From Frankiaceae bacterium (GTDB lineage: Bacteria; Actinomycetota; Actinomycetes; JAVEEB01), in assembly GCA_030840665.1 (NCBI GenBank), contig JAVEEB010000244.1, forward strand, positions 1 to 7,797: a stretch of DNA of 7,797 nucleotides, read 5' to 3'. The notes beneath the pieces are model-generated. The model saw only the letters and a program-made list of their open reading frames with translations. It did not search any database and was not told where the DNA came from. Below are positions 5,841 to 7,797 of the stretch, piece by piece. Each line of letters begins with the position of its first letter. Positions within the stretch are counted from its first letter, which is position 1. The translations under genes were made by a program, and so were the position numbers.

Positions 5841-6887
5841 CTACGCGGGGGGCATTGCCAGCCCGACGGCGGCCTCGTGCGCGCTGTCGCGGTCGGCGGG
5901 GCGCACCATCGACAGCAGGAACCCGCATCCCCAGGCGAGGTGCATGGTGGCGAGGGCGACGGGCAGGCGCAGCAGCGCGCGCGGCGGCAGGGTCCGGCCC
6001 ACGACGGCGGAGCCACCCAGGACCAGCGCCGCGTAGCCGGCCGGCGCGAGCCAGCCCAACCGCCACCCGGCCGCGCCGGCGGCCGTCCCGGCCACGATTC
6101 CCAGCACGGCTATGGGCGCCGCGACGTAGCGGGGCCTCAGCGACCGTGGGTGCTGACGCGTCAGGATCCACCGCCACCGGCCGTACTCGAAATACTGCGT
6201 GGCCAGCGACCGGACCGTCGACCGCGGCCGGTACGTCACCTGCAACTCCGGGGTGAACCAGACCAGCCCGCCGGCGTCCCGGATTCGCACGTTCAGCTCG
6301 TAGTCCTGCGCGCGGGTGAATCGCTCGTCGTACCCGCCGATCTCGTCGAGCACCGAGCGACGGAAGACCCCTAGATAGACGGTGTCGACCGAGCCCGGGG
6401 CACCCCCGTTGTGGAACCGCGCGTTGCCCACCCCGAGGGGTGACGTCATCGCCCGGGCGACCGCACATTCGAACGGGGACTCACCTTCTGCGGCCATGAC
6501 GCCGCCGACGTTGGCCGCTCCCGTCTCCTGCAGGACCGTCACCGCCTGGCTGATGTAGCCCTCGGGGATGAGTGCGTGGCCGTCGACGCGAACGACGATC
6601 GGGTACGCCGGCGAACACGCACGGAGCGCCGCGTTGAGCCCCACCGCGGTGCGCCCTGTCGGGTTGGCCACGACGGTGATCCGCGGGTCGCCCGCAGCGA
6701 GCGCGGCGGCAACACGGTCCGTGCCATCACTCGACGGGCCTACGGAGATCACGCATTCGATCGGGCCGGCGTAGTCCTGAGCGAGCACTCGTTCGACCGC
6801 GGCCCGAAGGTGCCGTGCCTCGTTGCGGACCACCATGATCACGGAGACCGCTGGCCAGCCTTCGGGGTCGTCCGGTCGCGGCGTCAC
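5841..6887 (-). CDS. Family 2 glycosyltransferase with membrane C-terminus (ExoA-like)
   Basis: The 348-residue protein has a GT-A catalytic domain: VSVIMVVRNEARHL (14-27) opens the nucleotide-sugar fold, and RVDGHA (100-105) is the metal/nucleotide acidic motif with Asp102. GVFRRSVLDEIGGYDERF (173-190) leads to RAQDYELNVRIR (192-203), which carries the likely catalytic Asp195. QYFEYGRWRW (231-240) ends the domain. Three hydrophobic helices follow at about 257-275, 279-297 and 305-327. This layout is seen in succinoglycan ExoA-type transferases, which add sugars to lipid-linked intermediates at the cytoplasmic face of the membrane. The sugar and acceptor are unknown. GTG 6887 is preceded by TACCAT six bases upstream and no Shine-Dalgarno, which fits leaderless translation. 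It is divergent from the LCP gene, suggesting a shared envelope-polymer pathway. Confidence 0.92.
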   Translation of the reverse strand: MTPRPDDPEGWPAVSVIMVVRNEARHLRAAVERVLAQDYAGPIECVISVGPSSDGTDRVAAALAAGDPRITVVANPTGRTAVGLNAALRACSPAYPIVVRVDGHALIPEGYISQAVTVLQETGAANVGGVMAAEGESPFECAVARAMTSPLGVGNARFHNGGAPGSVDTVYLGVFRRSVLDEIGGYDERFTRAQDYELNVRIRDAGGLVWFTPELQVTYRPRSTVRSLATQYFEYGRWRWILTRQHPRSLRPRYVAAPIAVLGIVAGTAAGAAGWRLGWLAPAGYAALVLGGSAVVGRTLPPRALLRLPVALATMHLAWGCGFLLSMVRPADRDSAHEAAVGLAMPPA

Positions 6888-6893
6888 AAACGG

Positions 6894-6899
6894 ATGGTA
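6894..6899 (-). promoter_or_regulatory. -10 element (TACCAT) for a leaderless glycosyltransferase mRNA
   Basis: On the minus strand TACCAT is followed by six bases (CCGTTT) and then the GTG start at 6887. That is the spacing at which transcription would begin on the G of the start codon, as is common in actinomycetes. No clear -35 is visible and there is no Shine-Dalgarno, which supports leaderless translation. Confidence 0.6.
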
Positions 6900-6923
6900 G
6901 GACCCGGGCCGCCCGGAGCGGCG

Positions 6924-6944
6924 GCAACCTGGCTCCCAGGTTGC
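6924..6944. promoter_or_regulatory. Perfect 9+9 inverted repeat, candidate operator
   Basis: GCAACCTGG and CCAGGTTGC are separated by CTC. The dyad lies between the two divergent -10 elements, ending 5 bases before the LCP-side TACTAT, so it covers the -35 region of that promoter. For the glycosyltransferase promoter it falls around -37 to -57. This placement suits a regulator that represses one gene and may activate the other. It could instead be a hairpin, but no T-run follows it on either strand. Confidence 0.5.
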
Positions 6945-6949
6945 GCGTC

Positions 6950-6955
6950 TACTAT
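6950..6955 (+). promoter_or_regulatory. -10 element (TACTAT) for the LCP gene
   Basis: TACTAT is a near-consensus actinobacterial -10 box, five bases before an ATG at 6961, so transcription should start at or next to that ATG. This gives either a leader of about 58 bases to GTG 7019 or, if the C-run at 7029-7035 is miscounted or slips, a leaderless LCP start at 6961. Confidence 0.6.
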
Positions 6956-7018
6956 CGCGAATGCCACGTCACGCACCCCGGGACCGTCGGGGAGCACCTG
7001 CAGAGAGGCTCGCCCCGC

Positions 7019-7797
7019 GTGCATCCCGCCCCCCCGGACGCTGTTCCCGCCGATCCGATTCGGCGCGCCCCACGCTCGCGCGTGCAATGGCCCGGCCGGA
7101 CGTTCACCGCATTGTTGGCAGTGACGTCGATCCTCGTCCTGTTCTCGTCCGTGAAGGCCGACAAGGTCGCCACGAGCTTCTTCGCCGGCACCCACCAGAC
7201 TGACGTCACGAAGACGATCCCGGTCAAGAACCGACCGAAGACGACCTCGGGGATGAACATCCTGCTGCTCGGCGTCGACTCGCGGGCCGGCCTGACGGCT
7301 GCGGAGATCGCGCGCTACCGCCTCGGCGACGTCGGCCTGGGGGGGTCGGACACGATCATGTTGGTCCACCTCTCGCCCGCGCGCGACCACGCGACGGTCG
7401 TCAGCTTCCCGCGCGACCTGCTGGTGACGATCCCCGAATACAAGCGGAGCGACGGCAAGGTCATGCCCGAGGTCAAGATGAAGCTCAACGCCGCGTACCC
7501 CCGCGGTGGGCCCGACGGGCCGGCGCTGACGATCATCACGATCGAGAAGCTGACCGGATTGCGCATCGATCACTACATGTCGATCGACATCCCGCACCTC
7601 GGTCGCATGGTCACGGCACTCGGCGGCGTCGAGGTGTGCCTGCCGCAGGCCATCAACGACCCGGTGCGCAACGGTCACGGGTCCGGCCTCAACCTGTCAG
7701 CCGGAAAGCACCTGCTCAACGACGTGCAGGCCGTCGGCTACGTCCGCACGCGCTACGTCGACACCGGCGAGGGCAGCTCCGACTTCGGTCGCATCCG
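7019..7797 (+). CDS. LytR-CpsA-Psr (LCP) family cell-wall polymer ligase, 3' end beyond window
   Basis: At least 259 residues are present and the frame is open at the window edge. A short basic, Pro-rich cytoplasmic segment (1-27) is followed by one membrane helix at about 28-45 (TALLAVTSILVLF). The LCP domain starts at about 79: MNILLLGVDSRAG (79-91, Asp87), GGSDTIMLVHLSP (108-120, Asp111), VVSFPRDLLVTIP (127-139, Arg132, Asp133) and KMKLNAAYPRGGPDG (153-167). LCP enzymes transfer glycopolymers from a polyprenyl diphosphate to peptidoglycan or related polymers outside the membrane; the listed Asp and Arg residues belong to the pyrophosphate/Mg site. The polymer here is unknown, with the divergent glycosyltransferase a plausible partner. 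GTG 7019 has GAGAGG at 7003-7008, 10 bases upstream. No other ATG or GTG is in frame back to the promoter. See the finding on the seven-C run for an alternative N-terminus. Confidence 0.9.
   Translation, partial: MHPAPPDAVPADPIRRAPRSRVQWPGRTFTALLAVTSILVLFSSVKADKVATSFFAGTHQTDVTKTIPVKNRPKTTSGMNILLLGVDSRAGLTAAEIARYRLGDVGLGGSDTIMLVHLSPARDHATVVSFPRDLLVTIPEYKRSDGKVMPEVKMKLNAAYPRGGPDGPALTIITIEKLTGLRIDHYMSIDIPHLGRMVTALGGVEVCLPQAINDPVRNGHGSGLNLSAGKHLLNDVQAVGYVRTRYVDTGEGSSDFGRI

Noticed and set aside
5788..6468. Minus-strand 226-codon frame inside the glycosyltransferase gene
   Set aside because: It is a different frame of the same strand within a gene with clear GT2 motifs; composition is Arg/Gly-rich and no domain is seen.
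1..7797. CRISPR array, insertion sequence, tRNA or phage genes
   Set aside because: No direct repeat arrays, transposase motifs, terminal repeats or tRNA-like cloverleaf sequences were seen on reading both strands; base composition is even across the window.

Overview
The window is GC-rich and densely coded, with GTG and TTG starts, short or absent leaders and several 4-base stop/start overlaps. Together with a TIGR03089-family protein, a DUF2236 (MpaB-type) protein and a LytR-CpsA-Psr (LCP) protein, this points to the chromosome of an actinomycete (Actinomycetota). I cannot name a genus. No mobile element, CRISPR array, tRNA or rRNA is visible.

Left part (1-2510, all +): about 200 bases without a convincing gene come first. 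Then TIGR03089 (207-962) is translationally coupled through ATGA to a class I SAM-dependent O-methyltransferase (959-1612). After a 58-base gap with a possible -10 element comes a DUF2236/MpaB-type putative oxygenase (1686-2510). A 42-codon basic peptide gene (2518-2646, -) faces it and has an excellent Shine-Dalgarno sequence.

Middle (2882-5813, +): three tightly coupled genes form a likely envelope operon. They encode a membrane PAP2 phosphatase resembling undecaprenyl-diphosphatases, a YncE/YVTN-type beta-propeller lipoprotein and a six-repeat Kelch-type beta-propeller lipoprotein. The junctions are ATGA and TTGA overlaps. Both propellers have a lipobox followed by a Ser/Thr/Ala/Pro-rich tether, so they should sit on the outer face of the membrane beside the phosphatase.

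Right part (5841-7797): a family 2 glycosyltransferase with a membrane C-terminus (ExoA-like, -) and an LCP-family cell-wall ligase (+, running off the window) diverge from a 131-base region. It holds two actinobacterial -10 elements and a perfect 9+9 inverted repeat. The glycosyltransferase promoter appears to give a leaderless mRNA. The LCP start is ambiguous because a run of seven C separates two possible N-termini.

Overall the region reads as cell-envelope and polysaccharide assembly: glycosyl transfer, lipid-carrier recycling, attachment of polymer to the wall, and two surface propeller lipoproteins of unknown job. From general knowledge, an LCP gene next to a TIGR03089 gene also occurs in Mycobacterium tuberculosis (Rv3267-Rv3268), so this may be a rearranged version of that wall locus.
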